Below are positions 16,140 to 24,802 of a stretch of DNA of 40,471 bases, one piece after another. How positions within the stretch are numbered: the first letter of the stretch is position 1; every line of letters begins with the position of its first letter. This DNA comes from Crocinitomix sp. Its GTDB lineage: Bacteria; Bacteroidota; Bacteroidia; Flavobacteriales_D; Crocinitomicaceae. A program made the translations under genes and the position numbers. The notes beneath the pieces are model-generated. The model was not told where the DNA came from and did no database searches. It worked only from the letters and a program-made list of their open reading frames with translations. The DNA lies in contig WTCE01000003.1 of assembly GCA_013138735.1 (NCBI GenBank), positions 1 to 40,471 on the forward strand, read 5' to 3'.

Positions 16140-16717
16140 AGTTGAGCAAAAAAGTAGCCTTATTGGCCTTAACGGTTGGCATATTTGCTATAAACGCAAC
16201 AGCGCAAGAAAGTGAAACGCCAGCTGATAAAATTAAAATTAAAGCTGCCCTGTCTATTTCACCTGGTTTCTTAACGGAAAACACGAAAACCGTTCAGTTA
16301 CATGGTTATGTTGGCTTTCGTCCAAAACAGGGGCGAATTGAATTACGCGGTGACGGTTTTTATTATTTAAACGCTTTTGGCGACCGTCCACGTTTTACAA
16401 TTAACCATCAAGTATATGCTGGGGCATTTTACCGTTTTTCGGATGCGCAATTTCAACCTTATGTTGGTTTTCAACCTGGTATAGCCTATTCACAATCATC
16501 TGAATATGGAAGATTAGATGAAGCTACCAATACAATTAGTTATAAAAAGTCAATTAATCCAGTCGGTTCAGTAGCAGGTGGGCTTGATTTTTTCGGAGAA
16601 AAGGTGTTTTTCATGTTTATTGAAACCCGTTATATTTTTGGAAAACATAAATCAGATAGCTATCCCATCTTTTTGGATGAATGGCGTTTTTCCTTTGGAT
16701 TAGGTTTTCATTTCTAA
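16133..16717 (+). CDS. Outer-membrane beta-barrel protein, coupled to previous gene
   Basis: This is a 194-residue protein with signal peptide MVKLSKKVALLALTVGIFAINATAQ. The strand-rich mature part (VQLHGYVGFRPKQGRIELRG, YAGAFYRFSDAQFQPYVG) ends FSFGLGFHF, a classic terminal barrel strand. Its ATG lies inside the last codons of the preceding barrel gene (7-nt overlap), which implies coupled synthesis in similar amounts. The two may form a complex or be diverged duplicates. The function is unknown. Confidence 0.7.
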   Translation: MVKLSKKVALLALTVGIFAINATAQESETPADKIKIKAALSISPGFLTENTKTVQLHGYVGFRPKQGRIELRGDGFYYLNAFGDRPRFTINHQVYAGAFYRFSDAQFQPYVGFQPGIAYSQSSEYGRLDEATNTISYKKSINPVGSVAGGLDFFGEKVFFMFIETRYIFGKHKSDSYPIFLDEWRFSFGLGFHF

Positions 16718-16850
16718 ATTTTTACACCGTTTAGGAAACTTTTCTCTATTCCAAACGTTTTGTTTTAAAGGATTCTTTTAACAGGTTCGATTATTGATGG
16801 TTAACTACAAAATCAATGATTACTACACGTAAAGGGATTTACATTTAAAC

Positions 16851-19061
16851 ATGTCATTTTTTTTTGTTAAATTAGAGGTTCACTTGAAACGTTTTTTTAC
16901 ATACATATTAACCCTTTTTCTAAGTTCACAACTTTATGCATCTCATATAGTTGGAGGAGATATGTATTATGATTGTTTGGGTGGGAATACGTATCAAATT
17001 ACCTTAAAATTATACCGTGATTGTCTTTCTGATGGAGCTGAATATGACCCAATGCTTCCCGTTACTGTTTTTAATGGTTTAAATGTTCAAATTGATCATT
17101 TTACAATTCCATTTCCAGGTAGTGCAGTATTAGATGTTCTTTTTGACAATCCCTGTATTACTTTTCCTTCAGACATTTGTGTTGAAGAATCGATTTATCA
17201 AAAAACTGTGACTTTGCCAGATTCACCAACAGGATATATTTTATCCTACCAGCGGTGTTGTAGAGGTCCGGCCGTTACAAACTTGGCAGATCCAGGTGAT
17301 GAAGGGTTGACCTTGCAAATTGATATTCCACCAACATCATTGGCGGTGTGTAATAGCAGTGCGCGTTTTACAAATTATCCTCCTTTAGTATTATGTGCAG
17401 GGCAAGAACTTATTTTTGATCATTCTGCAATTGATCCTGATGGTGACCTTTTAGTGTATGAATTATGTTCACCCTTTGGTGGTGGATCAAGTACTTTTCC
17501 TGCACCAGATCCTGCAGCTCCGCCTCCATATAGTCCTGTAGTTTGGGCCGGTGGAATTACTGCTGATGATCCTTTTGGGGCAGGCGATTTATCAATAGAC
17601 CCCGTAACAGGAATGTTAACAGCATTCCCAGAAGCTCCCGGTTTATATGCGGTGGGCGTTTGTGTAAAAGAGTATCGTGATGGTAATTTGATTAGTACTT
17701 CAAGGCGTGATTTTTTATTTAAAGTATTAAACTGCGAAATTGAATTAGAAGCTGAAGTAATTCCGCAAGACGATTTAACCACCTTTGTTTCTTATTGTCA
17801 AGGCTTAGAAATCTTTTTCGAAAATAATAGTTACGGAGGAGATTTTTATAAGTGGGATTTTGGTGTGCCAGAAATTGGTACTGATGTTAGCACAGAGTTT
17901 GAACCTTCTTATACATTTCCGGGACCAGGAACCTATGTAGTAATGCTGGTTGTAAATCCGGGTTGGCCATGTACAGACACCTCCTTTGAAACTTTTGTCG
18001 TTGCCAATTCAATTGACGCTTATTTCACACCTCCAGATGCGCAATGTATTGTAGGCAATAGTTTTGATTTTATGGGGGAAGGAATTTATCCAACTGAAGG
18101 AGAGGGAACAACCTTTGAATGGAATTTTGGCGGCTATTCCGATCCACTTTTTTCAACTGTTGAGGATCCAACTAATGTTGTTTTTACAGCTGCTGGACCG
18201 CATGATGTCACCTTTACAGTGAACTATGATATTTGCACAATTTCGCATACAGAAGAGATTTTTGTCTATGCCGAGCCTACCATCAATTTTACCGTTCCGG
18301 ATGAATTAAAATGTGCTCCTTATACAGCTTACTTTACTGATTTATCCTTCGCGCATACTGAGATTTTCTATTCATGGGATTTTGGAGATGGTATTGGCAC
18401 TTCATCTGAACAACATCCGGTATACATTTATAATGATGTGGGTGTTTATGATGTTACGTTGACTATTTGGACGATTGATGGCTGTATTGATACACTGACC
18501 TTGGTACGAGAAAATTTAATTGAAACTTTCCCTAGTCCTACTTCTGCATTTACTGTGTCTCCAACCGTGTTGGATGAATATCATGCCGATTTCTTTTTTA
18601 CAGATCATTCGGTAGATGGGGTGGAGCAGTGGTTTTATTTTGCGGATGGTGATTATTCTCAATTGACAGAAGTTTGGCATAATTATACCGAACCCGGCGT
18701 CTATTATCCTTGGCAAATTGTAGTCAATGAATATGGTTGTAAAGATCGGAGCTATCAGCAATTAACAGTAATTCCGGTTATTCCTGTATTGGTTCCCAAT
18801 GCGTTTACACCAGATGGTAATTCCTTAAATAATATTTTCAAGCCAGTTTTTTATGATGATGAAAATCAGATCTTCCGAATGTATATTTATGATCGTTGGG
18901 GAGAATTAATTTACGATTTCAATGGCGCTGGTGGTTATTGGGATGGCTCCTATCAAGGAAATGTTGTTCCAGATGGTGTCTATATTTGGAAAATTATTTA
19001 CAATGAGTACGATACAGGATTACCAACAGAAATAGGTGGTCATGTTACCCTTTTACGTTAA
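16851..19061 (+). CDS. T9SS-secreted PKD-domain surface protein
   Basis: This is a large cell-surface protein exported by the type IX secretion system. After a signal peptide (KRFFTYILTLFLSSQLYA) the mature protein opens SHIVGGDMYYDCLGG, common in gliding-associated proteins. The central part has PKD-like repeats with motifs YKWDFG, FEWNFGG and YSWDFGDG, and a fourth, weaker one. The last ~90 residues are a type B sorting domain (VPNAFTPDGNSLNN, YDRWGELIYDFNG, GVYIWKIIYNEYD). Start choice: the ATG at 16851 gives 11 extra residues before the signal peptide, and a TTG at 16884 would give a normal N-terminus, so the start is uncertain. A decayed copy of the tail lies 968 bp downstream. Confidence 0.88.
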   Translation: MSFFFVKLEVHLKRFFTYILTLFLSSQLYASHIVGGDMYYDCLGGNTYQITLKLYRDCLSDGAEYDPMLPVTVFNGLNVQIDHFTIPFPGSAVLDVLFDNPCITFPSDICVEESIYQKTVTLPDSPTGYILSYQRCCRGPAVTNLADPGDEGLTLQIDIPPTSLAVCNSSARFTNYPPLVLCAGQELIFDHSAIDPDGDLLVYELCSPFGGGSSTFPAPDPAAPPPYSPVVWAGGITADDPFGAGDLSIDPVTGMLTAFPEAPGLYAVGVCVKEYRDGNLISTSRRDFLFKVLNCEIELEAEVIPQDDLTTFVSYCQGLEIFFENNSYGGDFYKWDFGVPEIGTDVSTEFEPSYTFPGPGTYVVMLVVNPGWPCTDTSFETFVVANSIDAYFTPPDAQCIVGNSFDFMGEGIYPTEGEGTTFEWNFGGYSDPLFSTVEDPTNVVFTAAGPHDVTFTVNYDICTISHTEEIFVYAEPTINFTVPDELKCAPYTAYFTDLSFAHTEIFYSWDFGDGIGTSSEQHPVYIYNDVGVYDVTLTIWTIDGCIDTLTLVRENLIETFPSPTSAFTVSPTVLDEYHADFFFTDHSVDGVEQWFYFADGDYSQLTEVWHNYTEPGVYYPWQIVVNEYGCKDRSYQQLTVIPVIPVLVPNAFTPDGNSLNNIFKPVFYDDENQIFRMYIYDRWGELIYDFNGAGGYWDGSYQGNVVPDGVYIWKIIYNEYDTGLPTEIGGHVTLLR

Positions 19062-19184
19062 GCCGCTTTGCTTCTTTCTTATTTAACTAGCGCACAGTCG
19101 TTTGTTAAAATCCAATTTGTTAATTTTCTGTTAAGATTTATGGCCGTTTGGCATAAATATTGTGATCGATAGGAAAAATCCAAC

Positions 19185-19889
19185 ATGATAAAATGTCTTT
19201 TAGTGCTCTTATTTGGCTTTACTATTTTTAATGTAAACGCGCAGGTTCAATCAACGAATTCATTTTTAGAATTATTGAATAACTCGAATTATCAGGATAC
19301 TGGAAGGGTTTGGTTACAAGGTAATGTGGGTGAAAGTTATTTTAAAAGCTATGCATTAATTTCTAATGATTTTCGGCCGTCTTTTCAGTATGATATTAAA
19401 TTGATGTTTAAATTTATTAAAAATCCAAAATTGATAAATGGAGCAATTGGCGTTCAATTTTCTGAAAACACGTTTAGCTTAAAAGATCAATATGCCATTA
19501 TTTCGGAGGATGGAATAGCACTTACGCCATTGAATTTTGATGAACTGATTTATAATCGAATTAGAATGAGATCAATTAACATGCCCGTGATGCTGCATTT
19601 GCGTGCAAGGAATGTTAATTTCTTAAAAAAATTCAAGTTTGGGGTGGGAGTTGTTCCAGGTTTTAATTTTTCAAATGGATTGCAAAAGACAAACTATACG
19701 CTAGCGGATAGAGCATACGTTTTGAAAGAGAAATCAGACTTTGATATGACAACGATTAGAGGGAGTTTTTTATTCGAGATTTTTTTCAATAATCTTTCCC
19801 TTTATTATGAGCATGGAATCAATGCTCCTGGCGGTTCTCAGAATTTCACAACTGGAATAAATAAACTCGGATTCGGTATAGCTCTGTAG
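19185..19889 (+). CDS. Outer-membrane beta-barrel protein (PorT-like)
   Basis: This is a 234-residue protein with signal peptide MIKCLLVLLFGFTIFNVNAQ. Strand-rich segments (FQYDIKLMFKFI, GAIGVQFSENTFSL, MPVMLHLRARNVN, FKFGVGVVPGFNFS) and the final GINKLGFGIAL suggest an eight- to ten-stranded barrel, similar in layout to the PorT/outer-membrane beta-barrel families of Bacteroidota. It lies 123 bp behind the T9SS PKD gene on the same strand. A role with that protein is possible but unproven. Confidence 0.65.
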   Translation: MIKCLLVLLFGFTIFNVNAQVQSTNSFLELLNNSNYQDTGRVWLQGNVGESYFKSYALISNDFRPSFQYDIKLMFKFIKNPKLINGAIGVQFSENTFSLKDQYAIISEDGIALTPLNFDELIYNRIRMRSINMPVMLHLRARNVNFLKKFKFGVGVVPGFNFSNGLQKTNYTLADRAYVLKEKSDFDMTTIRGSFLFEIFFNNLSLYYEHGINAPGGSQNFTTGINKLGFGIAL

Positions 19890-19957
19890 TTAGTTATATA
19901 CGGCGAAATTGCCTCCTGCTCAGGAAATACTGTTCCTAACATAGGTGCTATTTTTAG

Positions 19958-20029
19958 AAAACCATTAGCTATGAGTACGATACAGAATTACCTGCAGAAA
20001 TAGGTGCTTATATTACCCTTTTAGGATAA
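19958..20029 (+). pseudogene. Remnant of a T9SS type B sorting-domain tail
   Basis: These 72 bp align without gaps to the last 72 bp (18990-19061) of the PKD gene, differing at about 13 positions. Translated, the end reads YEYDTELPAEIGAYITLLG then stop, against NEYDTGLPTEIGGHVTLLR then stop. An in-frame TAG lies immediately upstream, so it is a fragment of a former second gene or a partial duplication. Confidence 0.8.
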
Positions 20030-20140
20030 GATTTTTCTATCTTTGTTCACAGAAGATTTGTCCGCCCCTTATTATTGGACAAATTCAAAATATCCCCCAC
20101 CATTTTTTTAGTTTTTGGTAGAATTAATGTAATTAATTTT

Positions 20141-20217
20141 TATCGCGGAGCACTGAGGATTTGTATAGTGAGCTTGCTCAACTAAACAAATGAACTCGAA
20201 GTGTCGAGCGTAGAATT
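20141..20217. repeat. 77-bp palindromic repeat, copy 1
   Basis: It begins TATCGCGGAGCACTGAGG and ends TAGAATT. It recurs 90 bp later with two mismatches. Internally TTTGT/ACAAA and GAG/CTC flank a central AGCTTGCT, so each copy folds as a hairpin. Confidence 0.85.
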
Positions 20218-20230
20218 GTGTAATTTGTTT

Positions 20231-20307
20231 TATCGCGGAGTACTGAGGATTTGTATAATGAGCTTGCTCAACTAAACAAATGAACTCGAAGTGTCGAGCG
20301 TAGAATT
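20231..20307. repeat. 77-bp palindromic repeat, copy 2
   Basis: This is the second copy of the 20141-20217 repeat, with C to T and G to A changes at two sites. The 13-bp spacer between copies is not conserved with the repeat. Confidence 0.85.
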
Positions 20308-20312
20308 AAACA

Positions 20313-20355
20313 CAAAAAAAGCAGAACGTAAATAGATTACGGACTGGTGCTTTTG
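20313..20355 (+). terminator. Hairpin with T-run before dinB
   Basis: AAAAGCA and TGCTTTT form the outer arms and CGTAA/TTACG an inner stem, followed by a T-rich stretch. It would stop plus-strand transcription entering from the repeats just before the dinB promoter, and overlaps its -33 region. Confidence 0.5.
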
Positions 20356-20384
20356 TTTTGTATCGGATAACCGGTATAGGTTTG
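20353..20384 (+). promoter_or_regulatory. dinB promoter with palindrome in the spacer
   Basis: TTG (20353-20355) and TAGGTTTG (20377-20384) are 21 bp apart and match the Bacteroidota promoter pattern. The spacer carries a near-perfect inverted repeat, TATCGG-ATAA-CCGGTA, placed where a repressor could block the polymerase. Confidence 0.5.
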
Positions 20385-20429
20385 TTGGTAGAAGTTATAT
20401 GTGTTAAACTATAACTTAAAGAATTAAAA

Positions 20430-21638
20430 ATGCAACGTTCAATAGTACACATGGACTTAGATACTTTCTTTGTTTCGTGTGAGCGTTTAATTGACAGTCA
20501 ATTAAATGGTAAGCCAGTTTTAATTGGCGGGACTTCAGATAGAGGTGTGGTGGCTGCTTGTTCATACGAGGCGCGAAAGTTTGGTGTACATTCAGCTATG
20601 CCAATGCGCATGGCGCGGGAACTTTGTCCTGAGGCCATAATATTGCGTGGTAACAGTGGCATTTACACCAAATACTCTCAATTAGTAACGGATATTATTA
20701 AAGACAGTGTTCCCTTATACGAGAAATCCTCAATAGATGAGTTTTATATTGATTTAACAGGGATGGATCAATTTTTTGGATGCCAGCAATTGGCTTCAGA
20801 ACTGCGCGCTAAAATTATTCGCGAATCGGGTTTACCTATTTCATTTGGTTTGTCACAAAATAAAACGGTTTCAAAAATTGCAACAGGTGAGGCCAAACCC
20901 AACAATGAAATCTTCATTTTAAAAGGGGAAGAAAAACCATTTTTGTCGCCCTTATCTGTTCGTAAAATCCCTTCGGTTGGCGAAAAAACCTATCGCACAT
21001 TATGCGATTTGGGTGTGAAAAAAATTCAATCCATTCAAGAAATGCCGATTGACATTATGCAAAAGGTGTTTGGTAAAAATGGTGCGAGTATTTGGAAAAA
21101 GGCCAATGGAATTGATTTATCTCCTGTTATTCCTTATCGTGAACGAAAATCTATTTCTACAGAACGCACGTTTGATAAGGATACCATTGATATAAAGAAA
21201 TTAGAAGGATTAATGGTCGCTATGGCAGAAAACTTGATTTTTCAATTGCGCCGTGGAAACAAGTTATCGGCTTGTGTCACCGTAAAAATTCGCTATTCTG
21301 ATTTTCAAACTTATACCCTGCAAAAGAAAATTCCGTATAGCGCGTCAGACCATACCATTTTACCAATTGTGTTGGAATTATTTCGGAAACTGTACAATCG
21401 CCGAATTTTAGTGCGGCTAATTGGAGTGCGCTACAGTCATTTGGTAGAGGGCGGCCATCAAATTGGTTTGTTTGATGATCCTACAACCATTAAATTGTAC
21501 CAAGCTATGGATCTTATTCGCGAACGTTATGGTGATCGCTCTATCATGCGGGCATCCGGTTTTGAGGCCAGAAGCATTAGTCGTTGGAATCCGTTTAATG
21601 GTGAACCACCGCCACTTTTAGCTAATCGGAGGCAGTAG
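20430..21638 (+). CDS. dinB: DNA polymerase IV (Y-family)
   Basis: This is an error-prone translesion DNA polymerase that copies past damaged bases. The palm motif HMDLDTFF holds catalytic D9 and the steric-gate F13. SIDEFYIDL gives D103 and E104, at the same positions as in E. coli DinB. The finger segment YEARKFGV and thumb/HhH region (IPSVGEKTYRTLCDLGV) follow, then a little-finger domain with QLRRGNKLSACVTVKIRYSDF. The length of 402 residues is slightly long because of a C-terminal extension after the little finger, ending RWNPFNGEPPPLLANRRQ. A QxGLF clamp-binding motif (HQIGLFDD) is present near residue 351. It is a single gene. Confidence 0.95.
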   Translation: MQRSIVHMDLDTFFVSCERLIDSQLNGKPVLIGGTSDRGVVAACSYEARKFGVHSAMPMRMARELCPEAIILRGNSGIYTKYSQLVTDIIKDSVPLYEKSSIDEFYIDLTGMDQFFGCQQLASELRAKIIRESGLPISFGLSQNKTVSKIATGEAKPNNEIFILKGEEKPFLSPLSVRKIPSVGEKTYRTLCDLGVKKIQSIQEMPIDIMQKVFGKNGASIWKKANGIDLSPVIPYRERKSISTERTFDKDTIDIKKLEGLMVAMAENLIFQLRRGNKLSACVTVKIRYSDFQTYTLQKKIPYSASDHTILPIVLELFRKLYNRRILVRLIGVRYSHLVEGGHQIGLFDDPTTIKLYQAMDLIRERYGDRSIMRASGFEARSISRWNPFNGEPPPLLANRRQ

Positions 21639-21664
21639 GGTTGTGTAATTATTTTACCTGTATG

Positions 21665-21802
21665 TTATAAAAGCCAGAAAGACTTCGATTCGGCTAATAT
21701 TTGGGCTTTACTGTCCGTGGTAAACCCATTTTTTTCAGCTTTTTCCAATTTTGCCGCTATCCAGTCAATTTGTTGTTGCTGCTTTTTTGTTTGTCTTGCC
21801 AT
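21665..21802 (-). CDS. Small 45-residue protein coupled to the upstream membrane protein
   Basis: Its ATG overlaps the stop of the upstream gene by one nucleotide (TAATG), so it is translationally coupled. The translation starts MARQTKKQQQQIDWIAAKLE and ends LAESKSFWLL before TAA. The middle (AAKLEKAEKNGFTTDSKAQI) is a charged helix reminiscent of the C-terminal part of ParD-like antitoxins, but the likeness is weak and there is no ribbon-helix-helix N-terminus. It is short and Lys/Gln-rich. The overlap supports it being real. Confidence 0.55.
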   Translation of the reverse strand: MARQTKKQQQQIDWIAAKLEKAEKNGFTTDSKAQILAESKSFWLL

Positions 21803-23121
21803 TATTCAGAGACCTCAATAATATTAGGAATAATCGTTTTCTTGAACGACTCAGATAACTCTTCGTTAATATTTTTATAATAGCCAAAAGCTCTATATAC
21901 TTTATCTGACTCACATTTTTTCCAAGCAACGGATGAAAAGAGGTATCCGATTAAACCTATATAAAGAAAGATAATAGTGAAATAATTTTTAGTAAAGACC
22001 TTTCTATGGCTAAAGTCCAAACCAAGGTATTCTTCTTTTTTGTAGACCTGTTCAGCAATTTTGTCCTCTATTCTATTGACTTTAGTAAATAAACGGTACC
22101 TCATATATGAGATAATCCAGATAACAAGAGGACTTAGAGCCATTGAATAGGCGGCAAGACTATTTAGAAAACTATTACTAGATAGTGCGTTAAAGAAAAA
22201 GAGATAATAGAATAAACTATAAAAAATTAAGATTAAAAGAATAGCATAAAAGGGGTTGCGTCCAAATGCCGTTCCAAAACTTCGTAAAATTGACAATCGC
22301 ATATACCACATGGATTTATTGTTTTTGTCTTTTTCCTTATGTTTAAGCGCCCAATTTCGTTCAGCACGGTCCATTTCAAATATGAAATATCTAAACTGCA
22401 AACTAACCAGATTAAGCCAAGCGAATGCAAAAAGGATAAAAAACGACATGGCAAAGGTCTGTGTATAATCAGATTTTATACGCGAATTTTTCAATCGTCC
22501 TTTATAAAGCTCATTACTTAAGACTTCATGTGACGCGAAATAATAGAATTGGCGCTTATCATTTTTTGTGATTGTATTAAACGAATCGTTATTGTTAAAT
22601 TCATAAATCTGATCAAATGCTGATGCATGTAAATTTTCGAGCGTTTCTGGATGCCACCACATCATATTTCCCAAATGATATCGATCTGTTTTTTCCATCC
22701 AAACTTCTGCCACACTTTTCACAAAAATACCAGACGTAAGTGACATAAATATGATCGTTAAAAACATGATTGCGCTGATAGAAAACTTACTAACCGCACC
22801 TTTGTCTTTCGAACGAATTTGGGTAATAAACATTCCCAGGAAGAGGTTGAGAGCCGCAGGAAATAAATTCTTAATATCAAGATTTAAATTCGTTAAGGGA
22901 GATTTAGATTCGGGCTTATTTAAATCAGTATTGAATTTATCAAGGGGTGTTTGAACAAAAGGTTTGGATTTACTTTTTAATTCCGGGTGACTTTCCTTCC
23001 TTTTAAAACTATCTGTAAAAAAAATAGCACATCCTAAAGCAAGGCAAACCATAAAAAATAACCCTTGAAGAAAAGTGTCAAAAGTAATTATTTCGCCAAT
23101 ATCGTTAAAATTAAGATCCAT
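21802..23121 (-). CDS. Polytopic membrane protein of unknown function
   Basis: This is a 439-residue integral membrane protein. Hydrophobic segments are visible near residues 18-36 (GLFFMVCLALGCAIFF), 108-135 (SAIMFLTIIFMSLTSGIF), 225-245, 285-320 (AILLILIFYSLFYYLFFF), 325-345 and 380-400, making about six or seven spans. The first loop after TM1 is a long Lys/Pro/Ser-rich cytoplasmic-looking stretch. The 60 residues before TM3 form a soluble domain. No catalytic motif or known family is recognised. A 45-residue ORF is coupled directly behind it (TAATG overlap). Confidence 0.65.
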   Translation of the reverse strand: MDLNFNDIGEIITFDTFLQGLFFMVCLALGCAIFFTDSFKRKESHPELKSKSKPFVQTPLDKFNTDLNKPESKSPLTNLNLDIKNLFPAALNLFLGMFITQIRSKDKGAVSKFSISAIMFLTIIFMSLTSGIFVKSVAEVWMEKTDRYHLGNMMWWHPETLENLHASAFDQIYEFNNNDSFNTITKNDKRQFYYFASHEVLSNELYKGRLKNSRIKSDYTQTFAMSFFILFAFAWLNLVSLQFRYFIFEMDRAERNWALKHKEKDKNNKSMWYMRLSILRSFGTAFGRNPFYAILLILIFYSLFYYLFFFNALSSNSFLNSLAAYSMALSPLVIWIISYMRYRLFTKVNRIEDKIAEQVYKKEEYLGLDFSHRKVFTKNYFTIIFLYIGLIGYLFSSVAWKKCESDKVYRAFGYYKNINEELSESFKKTIIPNIIEVSE

Positions 23122-23324
23122 AATATAATTTAAAGTTTAGATCAAAAAAAGGATAAATATTTTAACCAAACAAGCGTGTTAATACCCATTTAAAATAGGG
23201 TTTTTCCTATTTGTGGAAATTTAGTTCAAATGGTTTGGAACTGCTCTGGCAGCTATAACAGGTAAATCACTTCGAAGCTTGCCTTGTTGTTCCGATCCTT
23301 TTACAATCTTAAACATAATAAAAA

Positions 23325-24434
23325 CTACGGTCGAATAAGTTCTTTCAGCCACTTTTTTTCATTCTCAGTCAAATCATCCACATTAGAAATGTAATTGGGG
23401 TTGGGTTGATACCATTTTTGACTTTCATAAAAATCGCGAATAAAGGCCGTTTTAAAAACATAACCCCTTCTAGCATAAGGTAAGTTGCGCAAAATTTTAT
23501 GCGCACTTTCGCTAATTGATTCTGAAATAAATGAACTGGATTGAAGATCAAAAGGCAAGTTATGCTGAGAAGGGTCAAAGGCCTTTAAATCTATTGCTTG
23601 CATATTAACGACGGCATTAATGTTAAGTTCTCCATTTGGATGAAAATCCTTTTTAGTAAATACCAGCGGGCCATGTTTGCAAAAAACCTCCATTGATCCT
23701 TTATATTGCGCTAAATACGGTGGTAAATCCTCATCTATTTCTAGCATTTTTCCATTAAAACTCCAATCTGATTTATCCTTAAAAAAAGTTTTGGAAAGAA
23801 AAAAATTCTGAAAATCGCCTAGGTCTATGATTAGTGTAAAATCATCAATTCCATTATTTGCCCAACGATTGGCCGCAGTCAAAATGTATCCAAAAGAATA
23901 ATACTCCATTACTGAAGTGGCCATTTTAAAATTGTAGGTATGTTGGATGGTGTTTAAGCCTTTTTTGAATGGAGCGTTAAAATGATAGACATAATAGAAA
24001 TCGGAATAATTATCAAAGCCATATTCGCCTTTGGCCTCATCCATAGTTAAGGATACTATTGTATCATCTTGATAATAATCCTTTTCGTTTACAAAGGCTG
24101 TTTCATACCGAATGGGTAAACCATTCATGACGACAGAAAAATTAGAAATATAAGGATGCTGCCTATTAATAGGCGTACCATTTACATCTCCTGCCGGAGA
24201 AGGGGCTTCAAAACCAACTAGAATTTCTTTTGCAACACCAGGATTATCAAAAATATAGGACACAGTTACACGCACATATCCATTCTCAATCCGTTGAATT
24301 GAAAGCACCTCTTTTTTAACCGAAATGGTTGATTCAACTATAGGGATGAGCTGGTTTCCGTTGGAATAAAATGAACCATCATTCGCTAATAATTGCGTTG
24401 CATGAAAGCACAGAAAGAGGACTAAAATACGCAT
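23325..24434 (-). CDS. Secreted YARHG-domain protein
   Basis: This is a 369-residue protein with signal peptide MRILVLFLCFHATQLLA. The last ~80 residues form a YARHG domain (ILRNLPYARRGYVFKTAFIRDFY, then ENEKKWLKELI), an extracellular domain of unknown function named after its motif, read here as YARRG. The N-terminal ~280 residues are beta-rich and resemble other secreted proteins with a DUF4424-like layout (VTVSYIFDNPGVAKEILVGFE), but this is weak. It is 10 bp downstream of the small lipoprotein gene on the same strand, so they are probably in one operon. Confidence 0.72.
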   Translation of the reverse strand: MRILVLFLCFHATQLLANDGSFYSNGNQLIPIVESTISVKKEVLSIQRIENGYVRVTVSYIFDNPGVAKEILVGFEAPSPAGDVNGTPINRQHPYISNFSVVMNGLPIRYETAFVNEKDYYQDDTIVSLTMDEAKGEYGFDNYSDFYYVYHFNAPFKKGLNTIQHTYNFKMATSVMEYYSFGYILTAANRWANNGIDDFTLIIDLGDFQNFFLSKTFFKDKSDWSFNGKMLEIDEDLPPYLAQYKGSMEVFCKHGPLVFTKKDFHPNGELNINAVVNMQAIDLKAFDPSQHNLPFDLQSSSFISESISESAHKILRNLPYARRGYVFKTAFIRDFYESQKWYQPNPNYISNVDDLTENEKKWLKELIRP

Positions 24435-24444
24435 TGGCGTACGT

Positions 24445-24777
24445 CTACATATACGGTTCTAAATCTTCACTCTTTTTGCGCATAGATTCCCATTTCTCAC
24501 AAGCTTCTGCTTCGGAGCGTTCGAATTCAGTTCTGGCTACTTCATCAACTTCACCAATTTTGTCAACTAATTTTTCAAATTGCTCTTCTTCATCACTTCC
24601 AACTTCACCATCTTCAACCATAACAGCCATTTCTGATGCAATAAGGTCCAATGCGTCCACAACATCACAAGCCGTTTCAAGGTCTTCTACATTAATGTCT
24701 AATGCCTTTTTTCCACCACAACTAGTAACGGTAAAGCACAGCATTAATGCGCTTCCAATAATAAATGATCTTTTCAT
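24445..24777 (-). CDS. Small lipoprotein of unknown function
   Basis: This is a 110-residue protein with lipoprotein signal MKRSFIIGSALMLCFTVTSC (lipobox TVTSC). The mature part is acidic and helical (EEEQFEKLVDKIGEVDEVAR), with two further cysteines (ETACDV, EACEKW). It is the gene before the YARHG-domain protein (10-bp gap) and 25 bp after the next lipoprotein on the same strand, so three genes (25339 to 23325) probably form one transcript. No family is recognised. Confidence 0.65.
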   Translation of the reverse strand: MKRSFIIGSALMLCFTVTSCGGKKALDINVEDLETACDVVDALDLIASEMAVMVEDGEVGSDEEEQFEKLVDKIGEVDEVARTEFERSEAEACEKWESMRKKSEDLEPYM

Positions 24778-24802
24778 AGGGATTAAATATACTAAAACAA
24801 GT

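Larger units (their letters stand above)
19890..20429. other. 540-bp intergenic region with gene remnant and repeats
   Basis: It contains the decayed sorting-domain tail (19958-20029), a pair of 77-bp repeats (20141-20217, 20231-20307), a hairpin with T-run (20313-20355) and the dinB promoter (20353-20384). No intact gene is present. Confidence 0.7.

Noticed and set aside
20141-20307. 77-bp repeat pair as a CRISPR array
   Set aside because: Two copies only, 13-bp spacer, internal hairpin; fits a palindromic intergenic repeat.
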